NCBI GenBank assembly: GCA_036725605.1
Contig: DAIMDW010000001.1
Span: 372,001 to 436,000 of the forward strand
Source of the DNA: CALBTQ01 sp036725605
GTDB taxonomy: Bacteria; Lernaellota; Lernaellaia; Lernaellales; Lernaellaceae
Length of the DNA stretch: 64,000 nt
Reading direction: 5' to 3'
Every line of letters begins with the position of its first letter. Position 1 is the first letter of the stretch. The notes beneath the pieces are model-generated. The model worked only from the letters and a program-made list of their open reading frames with translations, searched no databases and was not told where the DNA came from. The position numbers and the translations under genes are program-made. Shown here in pieces: positions 5,317 through 14,513 of this stretch.

Positions 5317-8298
5317 CTAAAAATTCAACGTCCGTTGCCAGGCTTTTTTCAGTTCGGCCACCGGGATGCGGCAGCGAACACGGCCGTTGACGCCGACGAT
5401 TTCCAATACGGGGTCTTTGGTCACCAAGCCGATTTCGGCGTACATGGAATCGACCATTCGTTCTTCGAAGGCCGTTTTGTGTTCGGGGCGCACGGTGACC
5501 AGCAGACGGCCGGGGCTTTCGGAGAAGAGGATGAAATCGTCGCGCTCGGCGCCTTCGTAAGGCACGCGGCTCAGATAGGCGCTGATACCGTAACCGCCGG
5601 CGAAGGCCGTTTCGGCCAGGGACACGCCCAAACCGCCGTCGGACAGATCGTGGCAGGAGCGCACGATGTTGGCGCGGATGGCGTCGCGCAGGCGGCGGTA
5701 CATTTCGATGTTGTGTTTGAAATCCAGGCGCGGCACGCGGTTGCCGACGAAGCCGAGTTCGGAGAAGTATTCCGAGCCGCCCATTTCGTCGCGCGTGTAA
5801 CCGAGCAGGTACACCAGATCGCCGGGATTTTTGGAGTCCATGGTGACGCAGCGGCGCACGTCGGGCACGCGGCCGATCACCGTGAACAGCAACGTCGGCG
5901 GAATGGAAATTTTCACATCGCCGATGTGGTAGTCGTTTTTCATCGAATCCTTGCCGGAAATGCAAGGAATGCCGTAGGCGACCGTCACGTCGTAGAGCGC
6001 CTTGTTGGCGCGCACCAACTGGGCCAGCTTGTAGCGGCCGTCGGGCGTAGCGTCGCTCTGGACCGGATCGCACCAGCAGAAGTTGTCGAGGCCGGCCATG
6101 TGGTCGACGTCGCCGCCGACGGCCACGGCGTTGCGCACCGCTTCATCGATGGCGTTGGCCGCCATGTGGTAAGTGTCGATGTCCGAGAACTTCGGGCAAA
6201 TGCCGTGCGAGACGACCACGCCTTCGTAGCTGTTGAGCAACGGACGGACGATCGCCGCGTCGGAAGGCCCGTCGTTGTACAGACCGACCAGCGGCTTGAT
6301 CACACTGCCGCCCTGCACTTCGTGATCGTACTGGCGGACGATGTATTCCTTCGAGCAGATGTTCAGCCGGCCGAGGATGCGCCCGAGCATGATGGCGATG
6401 TCGTTGGGCTGCGGGAACTGCGGTTCGACGAAACGCGGTTGCCGCCACTCGGCCACCAGCTTCATGTTGGGCAGGCCGTTGTGGAAGAAGTCCATCTGCA
6501 ACGCCGCCACCGGCTTGCCTTCGTAGTAACACGCGAACATGCCCGAATTGTTGAACTCGCCGACAACCGTCGACTCGACGTTCATCCGGGCGGACAATTT
6601 CATGAATTCGTCGAGTTTTTCCGGCGGCACGGCGACGGTCATGCGTTCCTGCGCCTCGGAAACGAGGATTTCCCAGGGATGCAGGCCCTGGTACTTGAGC
6701 GGCGCGCGATCCAGGTGGATTTCGCAGCCGTTGGTGTTTTCGGCCATTTCGCCGACCGAACTGCTCAGGCCGCCGGCGCCGTTGTCGGTGATGGCGTTGT
6801 ACAGACATTTGTCGCGGGCACGCAGCAGGAAGTCGGTCATGCGCTTTTGCGTGATCGGGTCGCCGATCTGCACGGCCGTCGCCGGGCTCTTGTCGTGCAG
6901 GCTTTCGGAGCTGAAGGTCGCGCCGTGGATGCCGTCTTTGCCGATGCGGCCGCCGACCATGACCACCTTGTCGCCGACCTGGGCCATTTTGTATTCGCCC
7001 GGCTGCTCGCAGACCTTGGCCGGCATGATGCCGCCGGTACCGCAGAAGACCAGCGGCTTGCCCAGGAAGCGCTCGTCGAAGACCAACGATCCGTTGACGG
7101 TCGGAATGCCCGATTTGTTGCCGCCGTGCTCGACGCCCTCGCGCACGCCTTCCATCACCCGTTTGGGGTGCAGCAGGCGCGGCGGCAGCGTCTTGTTGAA
7201 GAACGGACTGGCGAAGCAGAAAATGTCGGTGTTGAAGATCAGCTTCGAGCCCATGCCGGTGCCGAAGGGATCGCGGTTGACGCCGACGATGCCGGTCAGC
7301 GCGCCGCCATAAGGATCAAGCGCGCTGGGGCTGTTGTGCGTTTCCACCTTCATGACCAACGACCAGTTGTCGTTGAAGCGGATCACGCCGGCGTTGTCTT
7401 TGAAGACGGAAAGGCAGAAGTCCTTGCCGCCCTTATTCTTACGGATACGGTTGGTGCTGCGCTTGATAAAGGAGTTGAACAGGCTGCTGATCACCTCCTT
7501 GCGCTTGCCTTCGACGTAGGTGATTTCCGCGTTGAAAATCTTGTGTTTGCAGTGCTCGGACCAGGTTTGCGCCAGGGCCTCCAACTCGACGTCGGTGACT
7601 TGTTTGCCCAGACCGTACTTGCGGCGTTGGGAAAGCACCTCGGAATTTTCGAAATAGTCGCGGATGATTTTCATCTCTTCCAAGGTCAGGGCCAGGGTCC
7701 GTTCGCGACTGAGTTTCAACAAGCGATCGTCGGCGATGTTCAGGTTGATCTTTTTGACCTTGGGTTCGGTCTCGATTTCAACCTTGGGAACATAAATAGG
7801 CAATCCCTTGTTTTTGTTGAACTTTTTGAAATGAACGATGCGGAAATACTGGATCAGCTCGTTGGCCAGCAAACCGCTCGCGATGGTCTCCACCTGTTCT
7901 TTTTCCAGGTTGCCGGTGAGCAGGTATTGCTTGCTGGTGTAGACCGCTTCGCTGTCTTTGAATTTAATGTTGGAGATGGCGGTAATCGCTTCACGAGCCG
8001 TACGACCGACGTTGTCGGTCACACCGGGACGAAAGCCGACTTCGACCAGCCAATCCCAGGTCATTTTCGCGGCCAGCGGTTTGCCGATCGAGGTTTCCTG
8101 GCTGATCGGATCGGAGAACGGGACCTCGGCAATCAAGGCCAGATTCTCGGAAGAGATCCGCCTGTCGATCGTATAAGCCTCGATTATCCTTACGTTTTCG
8201 ACTTCAAGGTTGAGATCCTCACGAATCCGTTTCGCAACCTTGGCGCCTAAAACGTCAACCAAGTGATCTTTGAATTTAACTTCAATCCGGTGGGCCAT
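5317..8298 (-). CDS. purL: Phosphoribosylformylglycinamidine synthase, synthetase subunit (long form)
   Basis: A 993-residue FGAM synthase. It converts FGAR, ATP and ammonia from PurQ to FGAM. Residues 1 to about 210 form an N-terminal extension that begins like a PurS domain (MAHRIEVKFKDHLVDVLGAK) and continues with a second alpha/beta segment. A linker with LAQTWSEHCKHK leads into two AIR-synthase-like halves, which contain METHNSPSALDPYGGA, GGRIGKDGIHGATFSSES and DLSDGGLGVSLAE. Standalone PurL plus PurS is replaced here by an N-terminal fusion, and no separate purS is seen. It is the first gene of purL-purQ-PG_binding and has a strong promoter about 100 nt upstream. Confidence 0.95.
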   Translation of the reverse strand: MAHRIEVKFKDHLVDVLGAKVAKRIREDLNLEVENVRIIEAYTIDRRISSENLALIAEVPFSDPISQETSIGKPLAAKMTWDWLVEVGFRPGVTDNVGRTAREAITAISNIKFKDSEAVYTSKQYLLTGNLEKEQVETIASGLLANELIQYFRIVHFKKFNKNKGLPIYVPKVEIETEPKVKKINLNIADDRLLKLSRERTLALTLEEMKIIRDYFENSEVLSQRRKYGLGKQVTDVELEALAQTWSEHCKHKIFNAEITYVEGKRKEVISSLFNSFIKRSTNRIRKNKGGKDFCLSVFKDNAGVIRFNDNWSLVMKVETHNSPSALDPYGGALTGIVGVNRDPFGTGMGSKLIFNTDIFCFASPFFNKTLPPRLLHPKRVMEGVREGVEHGGNKSGIPTVNGSLVFDERFLGKPLVFCGTGGIMPAKVCEQPGEYKMAQVGDKVVMVGGRIGKDGIHGATFSSESLHDKSPATAVQIGDPITQKRMTDFLLRARDKCLYNAITDNGAGGLSSSVGEMAENTNGCEIHLDRAPLKYQGLHPWEILVSEAQERMTVAVPPEKLDEFMKLSARMNVESTVVGEFNNSGMFACYYEGKPVAALQMDFFHNGLPNMKLVAEWRQPRFVEPQFPQPNDIAIMLGRILGRLNICSKEYIVRQYDHEVQGGSVIKPLVGLYNDGPSDAAIVRPLLNSYEGVVVSHGICPKFSDIDTYHMAANAIDEAVRNAVAVGGDVDHMAGLDNFCWCDPVQSDATPDGRYKLAQLVRANKALYDVTVAYGIPCISGKDSMKNDYHIGDVKISIPPTLLFTVIGRVPDVRRCVTMDSKNPGDLVYLLGYTRDEMGGSEYFSELGFVGNRVPRLDFKHNIEMYRRLRDAIRANIVRSCHDLSDGGLGVSLAETAFAGGYGISAYLSRVPYEGAERDDFILFSESPGRLLVTVRPEHKTAFEERMVDSMYAEIGLVTKDPVLEIVGVNGRVRCRIPVAELKKAWQRTLNF

Positions 8299-8405
8299 GC
8301 AGGATCTTCCTTCGAAATTATCTCCTCAAACCCAAAAAGCTATTAAGCCTGACTTTTCAGTTGTTTGGTTATGAATGTCGTTCTATTCTGATTACCGGAC
8401 GCGCT

Positions 8406-8434
8406 AATATATGCAGACAACCATAAAAGGTCAA
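8406..8434 (-). promoter_or_regulatory. Promoter of purL-purQ
   Basis: The minus strand reads TTGACC, 17 nt, TATATT, with predicted transcription start near 8399 and a leader of about 100 nt. AAGGAAG precedes the purL ATG by about 8 nt. Confidence 0.75.
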
Positions 8435-8792
8435 CGAAAAAATTCCCGTGATTGTTATAATAAGTAACTCTCACTTCCTTTGGTCGTTATAAAGTTCTTC
8501 AATATCATGCAATTATAAAAATTCAAATTTCGACCACGAAATATGAAATCACTCCATTTTCACCACTTGACATCCACAAACAGCAGCAAAAATCGTGACT
8601 TCGCACAACTTCATCCAAACGTTGGACCAATGTCCCGGCAAAAGGTTCCCGGCAATGAAAAGAGATCGCCGCTCGCCCATTCGGTGGATAGACACAACAT
8701 AGGATGCCTTACGTTCAGGACTTATTTTCATTTGATTAATTTTTTGAATCCGCCGGGCCGATTTGCGTGTCGCAACGTTATGAACAGACGTT

Positions 8793-8821
8793 TTGCGCAA
8801 ATTTTGAATTGGTGCTATAAA
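8793..8821 (+). promoter_or_regulatory. Promoter of carD
   Basis: TTGCGC (8793-8798), a 17-nt spacer, then TATAAA (8816-8821). The transcript would begin about 20 nt before the carD ATG, leaving room for GGAG at 8837-8840. Confidence 0.75.
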
Positions 8822-8847
8822 GGGACAATTAGACGTGGAGACGCTGA

Positions 8848-9330
8848 ATGTTTAAAGTTGGCGATAAGGCCGTTTATCCCGCTCATGGCGTTGGGGTGAT
8901 CGAGGGCGTCGAGCAGAAGGATATCGGCAATACCGTATATACATTTTTCATGTTGCGCATCATCGACAACGACATCACGATCATGGTGCCGACGAACAAC
9001 GCCGAGAAAGTCGGTCTACGCCCGCTGATCAGCAAGGGCGAAATTCCCAAGGTCTGGAAGATCCTGAAGGACAAGGACGTGACCATCGACAACCAGACCT
9101 GGAACCGGCGTTACCGGGAGTACATGGAGAAGATCAAGACGGGCAGCGTGCTGGAGATCGCCGGCGTGCTGCGCGACTTGTACGTGTTGCGCAAGGACAA
9201 GGAATTGTCCTACGGCGAGCGCAAGATGTTGGAGACCGCGCGCAACTTGTTGATCAGCGAGTTGGCGCTGGCGACCTCCAAAACACAGGAACAGATACTG
9301 AAGCAACTCGAAGCCATATACGCGGACTAG
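8848..9330 (+). CDS. carD: CarD/CdnL-family RNA polymerase-binding transcription regulator
   Basis: A 160-residue CarD_CdnL_TRCF protein. The N-terminal Tudor-like RNA polymerase beta-interacting domain begins FKVGDKAVYPAHGVGVIEGV, and a helical C-terminal domain contains WNRRYREYMEKIKTGS and ELSYGERKMLETARNLL. In actinobacteria, myxobacteria and related groups such proteins stabilise the open complex at sigma-70 promoters, notably rRNA promoters. There is no DNA-binding AT-hook tail, so it is CdnL-like rather than the long myxococcal CarD. It has its own promoter. Two plus-strand genes follow closely and may be read through. Confidence 0.93.
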   Translation: MFKVGDKAVYPAHGVGVIEGVEQKDIGNTVYTFFMLRIIDNDITIMVPTNNAEKVGLRPLISKGEIPKVWKILKDKDVTIDNQTWNRRYREYMEKIKTGSVLEIAGVLRDLYVLRKDKELSYGERKMLETARNLLISELALATSKTQEQILKQLEAIYAD

Positions 9331-9383
9331 TCGCTTCCTGCTACAAATAGCGCTTTATTCAACACCACCGTGAGGGGAAGTTC

Positions 9384-10484
9384 ATGCGTTCTCGAATTCT
9401 CATTATCGTTGTCGTCATCGCCGCCGCCGCTTCCATCGCCCTGGCCGCCGGAATCAAAATCTGGCCGCAGATCGCCGGACAACCCAACTACTACATCGGT
9501 CTGCCCGCCGACGTTTACGGCTTGCATCCGATGGACCGGGAAAGCTACGGCGAAGGGTATTTCTTCCTGGCGCGCATGAACGACGGCACCTTCACCTTCA
9601 CCAACTACTTCGTCACCAACATCGGCCCGGGCGACCACAAATCGAACATCGATTTTTCGATCTGCGAACCGGGCAAGGAATGCGTGTTCGCGAAAACGGA
9701 ATTCGGCAAGGATCCGTTCCAGGGAGCGACCGGCAAAATGGATTTCCGTTCCGGCAACAGCCGCGCCTGGGGTTCGTATCCGAACTTCCAGATGACCGCT
9801 GCGGCCAACGGTTTGAAGCTGGATCTGAAGTACCAGGCACAGTTGCCGGGCTTCGCGATCAACAGCGGCAAGGTGACCTTCGGCAACGACGACGACTTCT
9901 ACAGCAACTACGTGTTGATGCCGCGCGCGAAAGTCTCCGGGACGATCACCACGGCGGCGGGCTCGCGCCAGGTGTCGGGCTTCGGCTATTCCGATCACGG
10001 ATTCGTTACAATGATGCCGCACAAGTACTCGAAGCGGTGGTTCTCGCTGCGCTGCTTCGACGAGAAGTACACGCTGGACATTCTCGAGTTTACCGTTCCG
10101 CCGGAACACGGCGGCGCGACCGTGCCGATGATCATCTTCGGCAAGGACAACAAGATCCTCTACGGCGGCACGCGCTACACGCTCAAACCCAGCCAGTGGA
10201 AAACCGATCCGAAATTCAACAAGAAGTATCCGGCGCGGTTTGACTTCTCCATCGACCGACCGGGCAAAGTGAAGGTGGACGGCCATTACACGGTGCAACG
10301 GATCGTCGAGCAGATCGATTTGCTCAAGACGATGAGTTTCCTCGAACGGCAGGTGGCGCGCTTCTTCGCCAGTTCGTTCGTTTACCGGTTCCTGGTGCAG
10401 GTTGAAGCGACGGTGACGCTGCCCGACGGCACGACCGAGACCTTCAGCGCTCCGGCCGTTTCGGAAGTGTTGTACGTAAACTGA
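9384..10484 (+). CDS. Exported lipocalin/AttH-like protein
   Basis: A 366-residue protein with an N-terminal membrane anchor or signal peptide (LIIVVVIAAAASIALAAGI). The rest is beta-rich, with many aromatic and Gly residues and segments such as RAWGSYPNFQMTAAANGL and SGFGYSDHGFVTMMPHKY. This resembles the double-lipocalin fold of AttH/CrtC/Svf1-like proteins, which bind or modify lipids. I assign only the fold class. GAGGGGAAG precedes the ATG. It lies 53 nt after carD and 7 nt before the GH38 gene, so the three are probably one transcript. Three clearer AttH/CrtC-like genes occur elsewhere in the window. Confidence 0.5.
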   Translation: MRSRILIIVVVIAAAASIALAAGIKIWPQIAGQPNYYIGLPADVYGLHPMDRESYGEGYFFLARMNDGTFTFTNYFVTNIGPGDHKSNIDFSICEPGKECVFAKTEFGKDPFQGATGKMDFRSGNSRAWGSYPNFQMTAAANGLKLDLKYQAQLPGFAINSGKVTFGNDDDFYSNYVLMPRAKVSGTITTAAGSRQVSGFGYSDHGFVTMMPHKYSKRWFSLRCFDEKYTLDILEFTVPPEHGGATVPMIIFGKDNKILYGGTRYTLKPSQWKTDPKFNKKYPARFDFSIDRPGKVKVDGHYTVQRIVEQIDLLKTMSFLERQVARFFASSFVYRFLVQVEATVTLPDGTTETFSAPAVSEVLYVN

Positions 10485-10491
10485 GGTACGT

Positions 10492-13422
10492 TTGAAGAGT
10501 CTGATTCCGCCGCCGGTGCTGCGGGTGTTGACCTTGCCGGTCATTCGCCGGCTGGCCGCGCGTCGGCTGCGCAAGTCGCTCGACCGCGTCCGCGAGATGA
10601 TCCCCACCGAACTGGGGGCGATCCTCGAAGCGATTTTCGTGCACGACCTGATCGGCAACGTCGACCCGAGCGGCGGCGGCGAACCGGACGCCTTTCGCTT
10701 CGCGATCACCAATTGTTGGTTTTATCAGCGCATCGTCAAACTCAACCTGCGGCTGGACGGCAAACGGCTGCCGCCCGAGCATATCCACCTCGACGACGGC
10801 TTCGGCGAGCTCACCGCCGCGCAACTGCATCGCGCGCATTTCGAACCGGGCGTACCGTTCATCGTCACCCTGCCCGGTCGTCCGCTGAAAGACGGGCTGC
10901 ATTTCATCGACCTCGAATTGATCGGCGAGGTCGCGCCGCTATATGCGCTCTCGGTGCCCATCCGCATGCAGGACGGCGTCGGGACGATCGCCATCTGGGA
11001 CGATCCGCCGGACGTCGCACTGCGCGTGAGCCTGCCGCCCGAAGCGAACGCGACGATGCATTACGTGCCGCACGTGCACTTCGATCTGGAGTGGCTGCGC
11101 GACCGCGCGACCTTCGGCAAGCTGGCGGTGGGCAATCTGCTCGAGGCGATCCGCAACCTGGAGAACGATCCGCAGGCGACCTTCGTCATCGATCAGACGC
11201 CGCAACTGGAGGCGCTGGACCAGGTCGACCCGAACGCCTTCGCGCGGTTGAAAAAGCTGGTCGACGAAGGGCGCGTTGAATTGCTGATGGGCTTTTACGC
11301 CGAACCGGACGTCAATCTGATCGGCGGCGAGTCGCTCGTGCGTCAGGCCATCGCCTGGCAGACCTACTGTCGCGAAAAATTCGGGTGCCTCAGCACGGTG
11401 GGCTGGCTGCCCGATTCCTTCGGCATGTGCGCCACGCTGCCGCAAATTCTGTTGAAAGCCGGCTGCAAAGGTTTCGCCTTCTCGCGCGGGGTGCACGACG
11501 CCGACACGCCCGCCGCCTTCATGTGGGAGGGGCTGGACGGCAGCCGCATCAAGACGCACTGGATGCACGAGATGTACTTCGCGGGCTACCCGCTGCCCAA
11601 CGAATCGCGCCGCTCAATGTACAAACTCGGGCGCATCTATTCGAAGCTGGCGGCCAAGGCGAACGATGGACATCTTTTCTGCCCGGCGGGCATCGACCAC
11701 GGCAAGCCGCAAGCGGGGTTGAACGAACGCTTCAATGAATTCAACCGCGCGCACGCCCCGGCGCGAGTCGCGTCCAGCCTGCCGATGCACTATTTCGCGG
11801 CCCTGCCCGATCGCGGCCTGCCCGTCGTACACGGCGAGTTCAACCCGGACAACGCGGGCGTCTATACGGCGCGGCCGGAACTCAAGCAACTGCATCGCCG
11901 TGCGGAAACGGCGCTGGCCGATCTGGAGCGCATCGCGTTGATGACCGGCGGCGCGGTGCCGTCCGCGACTCTGAACGAATGTTGGGAGAAGCTGTTCGCC
12001 TCGCAATTTCACGACAGCCTGCCGGGGTGCCACACCGACGAGGTCAGCAAACAGGTGCGCTATCGCCTGGAGTGGGTGAACGAAACCGCCCACAAGGAAA
12101 CCGCGCGGCTGCTCGACGGATCGGGCGTGCGCAACGAAGCCGCGCTGACGATCGTCAACACGCTGCCCTTCGCGCGGGAAGAGACGGTGGAAATCGAGGT
12201 GTTCCCGCACAACGGCGAACTGCCGCGCTGGACCGACGGCAAGGTTGTGTTCGCGCAGCAGATCGTCGCCCGCGAGCATTACGGCGACGGAACGACCAAG
12301 CGAGCCAGGGCGCTGCTTTCGGTGTCGGTTCCGCCGTTGAGCTGGCTGACGATCCGGCCGCTCGCGGCGGACGAGACACTGCCCGACGAACCGGAACGCG
12401 CCGTGGTGCGTCTCAACGAATTCACGCTCAGCAACGCGTGGCTCGACGTCACGCTCGATCCGGCGACGGCGACGATTCTGCGGATCGTCGACCGGCAACG
12501 CGAGCAGACGTTCGAACTGGGCGGCGCGGGACGGCTGACCACGGGCAAGGACGCGGGCACGCTCTACCTGGCCAATCGCAAGCGGCACAAAACGGCGGAG
12601 CCGTTTTTGCCCGAGCGTATCGACTTGCTGGAAAAAGGACCGTTGCGCGCTATGGTGCGTTTCAGCGGGCGCGTGGGCAAGTGCCCGGCGCGCATCACCT
12701 ATTCGCTGAGCCGGGCGAGCAAGCGCATCGACGTGGAAACAAGCATCGAGCCGAACAGGGCCCGGCGCACCTTCGACGTGCGCGTGCCGCTGCTACCCGA
12801 CACGCAAGCGGTCGTGCACGAAATTCCCTACGGCGAATTGGCGCGCGCCGGCGGCGAGTTTGCGGCGCTCAATTACGTGGACATCGTCGGCGACGGGCGC
12901 GGGCTGGCGCTGCTGAACGCGGGCATTCCCTCGCACCGGCAGGAAAACGGCGAGCTGGTCATGGGCCTGCTGCGCACGGTGGATAAAATTCACTTCCACG
13001 ACGCCGGTCCGCAGGCGCTGTCGCTGGGGCGGTTGACGTTCCGCTATTCGTTCTTCCCCCATCGGGGCGACGCCCGTCAGGCGCACGTCTACCGGCGCGG
13101 GCTGGCGTTCAACGCGCCGCTGTCGGTGCATCGCGGAGCGCCGCCGGCGAAGGATTCGCCGTTGACGCTGACGCCCGACAGCATCGAACTTGGCGCGCTG
13201 TATCGCGACGCGGACGGCGCGCTGGTCGTGCGGTTGATCGAGCGCGGCGGCAAGGATACCGTCGCCGAACTGCATCCGTCCTTCGACTTTACGTCCGCCG
13301 AAATCACCGACCTGCTCGGCCGCGCCGTGCGCGAGTTGAAGCCGCACCGCTTCGGCAAAGCCAAGGGCGCGCTGTCGCTGACCTTCCGCGCGTTCGAAAT
13401 CAAGACGCTGCGTTTTCGTTAA
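10492..13422 (+). CDS. Glycoside hydrolase family 38 alpha-mannosidase-like enzyme
   Basis: A 976-residue cytoplasmic-looking enzyme; no signal peptide is seen. An N-terminal region of about 185 residues precedes the GH38 barrel. The zinc-site motif HVHFDLEW is at 194-201 and the nucleophile lies in WLPDSFG (Asp308). A middle three-helix region and large C-terminal beta-sandwich domains follow. The family hydrolyses alpha-mannosides with retention. The start is TTG, with GAGG at 10483-10486 overlapping the upstream stop codon, which suggests translational coupling. The final 4 bp overlap the convergent lipoprotein gene. Substrate cannot be told from sequence; bacterial GH38 enzymes often act on short mannosides or heterosides. 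Confidence 0.88.
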   Translation: MKSLIPPPVLRVLTLPVIRRLAARRLRKSLDRVREMIPTELGAILEAIFVHDLIGNVDPSGGGEPDAFRFAITNCWFYQRIVKLNLRLDGKRLPPEHIHLDDGFGELTAAQLHRAHFEPGVPFIVTLPGRPLKDGLHFIDLELIGEVAPLYALSVPIRMQDGVGTIAIWDDPPDVALRVSLPPEANATMHYVPHVHFDLEWLRDRATFGKLAVGNLLEAIRNLENDPQATFVIDQTPQLEALDQVDPNAFARLKKLVDEGRVELLMGFYAEPDVNLIGGESLVRQAIAWQTYCREKFGCLSTVGWLPDSFGMCATLPQILLKAGCKGFAFSRGVHDADTPAAFMWEGLDGSRIKTHWMHEMYFAGYPLPNESRRSMYKLGRIYSKLAAKANDGHLFCPAGIDHGKPQAGLNERFNEFNRAHAPARVASSLPMHYFAALPDRGLPVVHGEFNPDNAGVYTARPELKQLHRRAETALADLERIALMTGGAVPSATLNECWEKLFASQFHDSLPGCHTDEVSKQVRYRLEWVNETAHKETARLLDGSGVRNEAALTIVNTLPFAREETVEIEVFPHNGELPRWTDGKVVFAQQIVAREHYGDGTTKRARALLSVSVPPLSWLTIRPLAADETLPDEPERAVVRLNEFTLSNAWLDVTLDPATATILRIVDRQREQTFELGGAGRLTTGKDAGTLYLANRKRHKTAEPFLPERIDLLEKGPLRAMVRFSGRVGKCPARITYSLSRASKRIDVETSIEPNRARRTFDVRVPLLPDTQAVVHEIPYGELARAGGEFAALNYVDIVGDGRGLALLNAGIPSHRQENGELVMGLLRTVDKIHFHDAGPQALSLGRLTFRYSFFPHRGDARQAHVYRRGLAFNAPLSVHRGAPPAKDSPLTLTPDSIELGALYRDADGALVVRLIERGGKDTVAELHPSFDFTSAEITDLLGRAVRELKPHRFGKAKGALSLTFRAFEIKTLRFR

Positions 13423-14510
13423 ATTTCCTGGAAGGGACGATCGCGTCCGCTCATCTCCACGTAGCCGCGACCGGTGATTTTTTCACTGCCGCGCGTACCG
13501 ACGATTTCCACCGCGCCTTCCCAGTAATTGACGTCGGTGGCCGACATGAGCAATTCCGAGTGCGGCAGCGGCGCGCGAATGGTGAGATCCAGATCGCACG
13601 CGGGCAGTCGCATGCGCCACGCGACGGGATAGCGCGTTTTGGTGCGCGGGCTGGTCCAGTGTTCGAGTTCCTCGACCTGCACTTCATCCTTTTTTAGATG
13701 AGCGGTGGAACCGTCGGCGTAAACAAAGGTGCCGGAGCTGTCGGCCGCCGCCTCGCCGCCGGGTTGGCGCAACAGGAAGAACATGATCTCGGTGTCATCG
13801 TCCAACTGCAGCGAGAACCAATCCCAGCCGTTGATGTCGGGCGAAATGGCGCCGGAGAGAATTTCATGATCCATCCAGGCCGCGCCGCCGGTCACGCGCA
13901 ATCGTTGTCCGTTTTTGAGCAACCAGCCGCTCACGCCCAGGCGCGTCAGCGAGTAATAGTAGCTGGCCGCGGTGCCGCCCTCGCCCTTGAACGAGTAGCC
14001 GTTCTCGCCGTGCAGCGCGGGCGGTTTGCGCGAGGAGAGCGCCAGGTCGATCGCGTAGCCGTCGTGCGCGGCCGACAAATAATGCACGCCGTCGAGCGCG
14101 ACGGCCTGCCAATCCTCGGACCATAAGTGATAGCGGTTTTCGCTCGCCCCGCCGCGATAGGGATCGCGCAGCCCGAGGCTTTCGCCGTAAACGAATTTCC
14201 CTTCGCTCAAGTCGCTGATGGCGAAGTGCGCCACGTGGGCCGGGTTGGCGAACCACCAGACCGGCAGACCATAGCGCCAATCGCCTTCGGTGCGCCGGCT
14301 GAAAAAGACGAGCTCGAAGCCGTAGGTGCGGCCGTCCTCCGCCTCCAGATGGCCGGTGTAATACCACCATTCGGTGCGGAATCCGTCGTGGGCGTAATGA
14401 TCGCGGGGGAATTGCAATTGATATGAGGGCGTCACGGTGTGGTAGGAAACCGACGGCGCGCAGGCCATGACGAGCAACACGAGTAACGCGACAAACCACA
14501 GGCGCTTCAT
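13419..14510 (-). CDS. AttH/CrtC-like lipocalin-domain lipoprotein
   Basis: A 363-residue lipoprotein: a hydrophobic signal ends in a lipobox with the acylated cysteine at Cys17 (LVMAC). The mature part carries the COG5621 carotenoid 1,2-hydratase/AttH hallmarks, including FRTEWWYYTGHLEAEDGR and YGFELVFF near the N-terminus, a WMDHEI turn and DWFSLQL. The fold is a double lipocalin that binds hydrophobic ligands. Carotenoid hydratase activity is not implied because no carotenoid genes are nearby. It is the last gene of a five-gene minus-strand operon, 3 nt after a paralogue, and its stop overlaps the convergent GH38 gene by 4 bp. Confidence 0.85.
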   Translation of the reverse strand: MKRLWFVALLVLLVMACAPSVSYHTVTPSYQLQFPRDHYAHDGFRTEWWYYTGHLEAEDGRTYGFELVFFSRRTEGDWRYGLPVWWFANPAHVAHFAISDLSEGKFVYGESLGLRDPYRGGASENRYHLWSEDWQAVALDGVHYLSAAHDGYAIDLALSSRKPPALHGENGYSFKGEGGTAASYYYSLTRLGVSGWLLKNGQRLRVTGGAAWMDHEILSGAISPDINGWDWFSLQLDDDTEIMFFLLRQPGGEAAADSSGTFVYADGSTAHLKKDEVQVEELEHWTSPRTKTRYPVAWRMRLPACDLDLTIRAPLPHSELLMSATDVNYWEGAVEIVGTRGSEKITGRGYVEMSGRDRPFQEI

Positions 14511-14513
14511 GGC

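Larger units (their letters stand above)
8299..8847. other. 549-bp divergent intergenic region between purL and carD
   Basis: This gap is more AT-rich than its neighbours and carries the two divergent promoters (8406-8434 minus, 8793-8821 plus). The central part, 8440-8790, holds A/T-rich tracts and a small inverted repeat (ATTTCG/CGAAAT near 8528-8543). I see no purine-riboswitch-like motif in the purL leader. A plus-strand open frame from 8543 overlaps the carD start and promoter and does not look coding. Confidence 0.6.

Noticed and set aside
4594..8250. Very long plus-strand open frame (about 1218 codons) opposite purL
   Set aside because: It is antisense to purL, which matches its family over the whole length. 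The frame is rich in His/Ala/Val/Asp without known domains, as expected from GC-biased third positions.
8299..8405. Purine riboswitch in the purL leader
   Set aside because: I looked for the conserved junction sequence and paired arms and did not find them in the roughly 100-nt leader.
8543..8899. Plus-strand open frame of 118 codons upstream of carD
   Set aside because: It overlaps the carD promoter, ribosome site and start in another frame, with AT-rich sequence and no family features.
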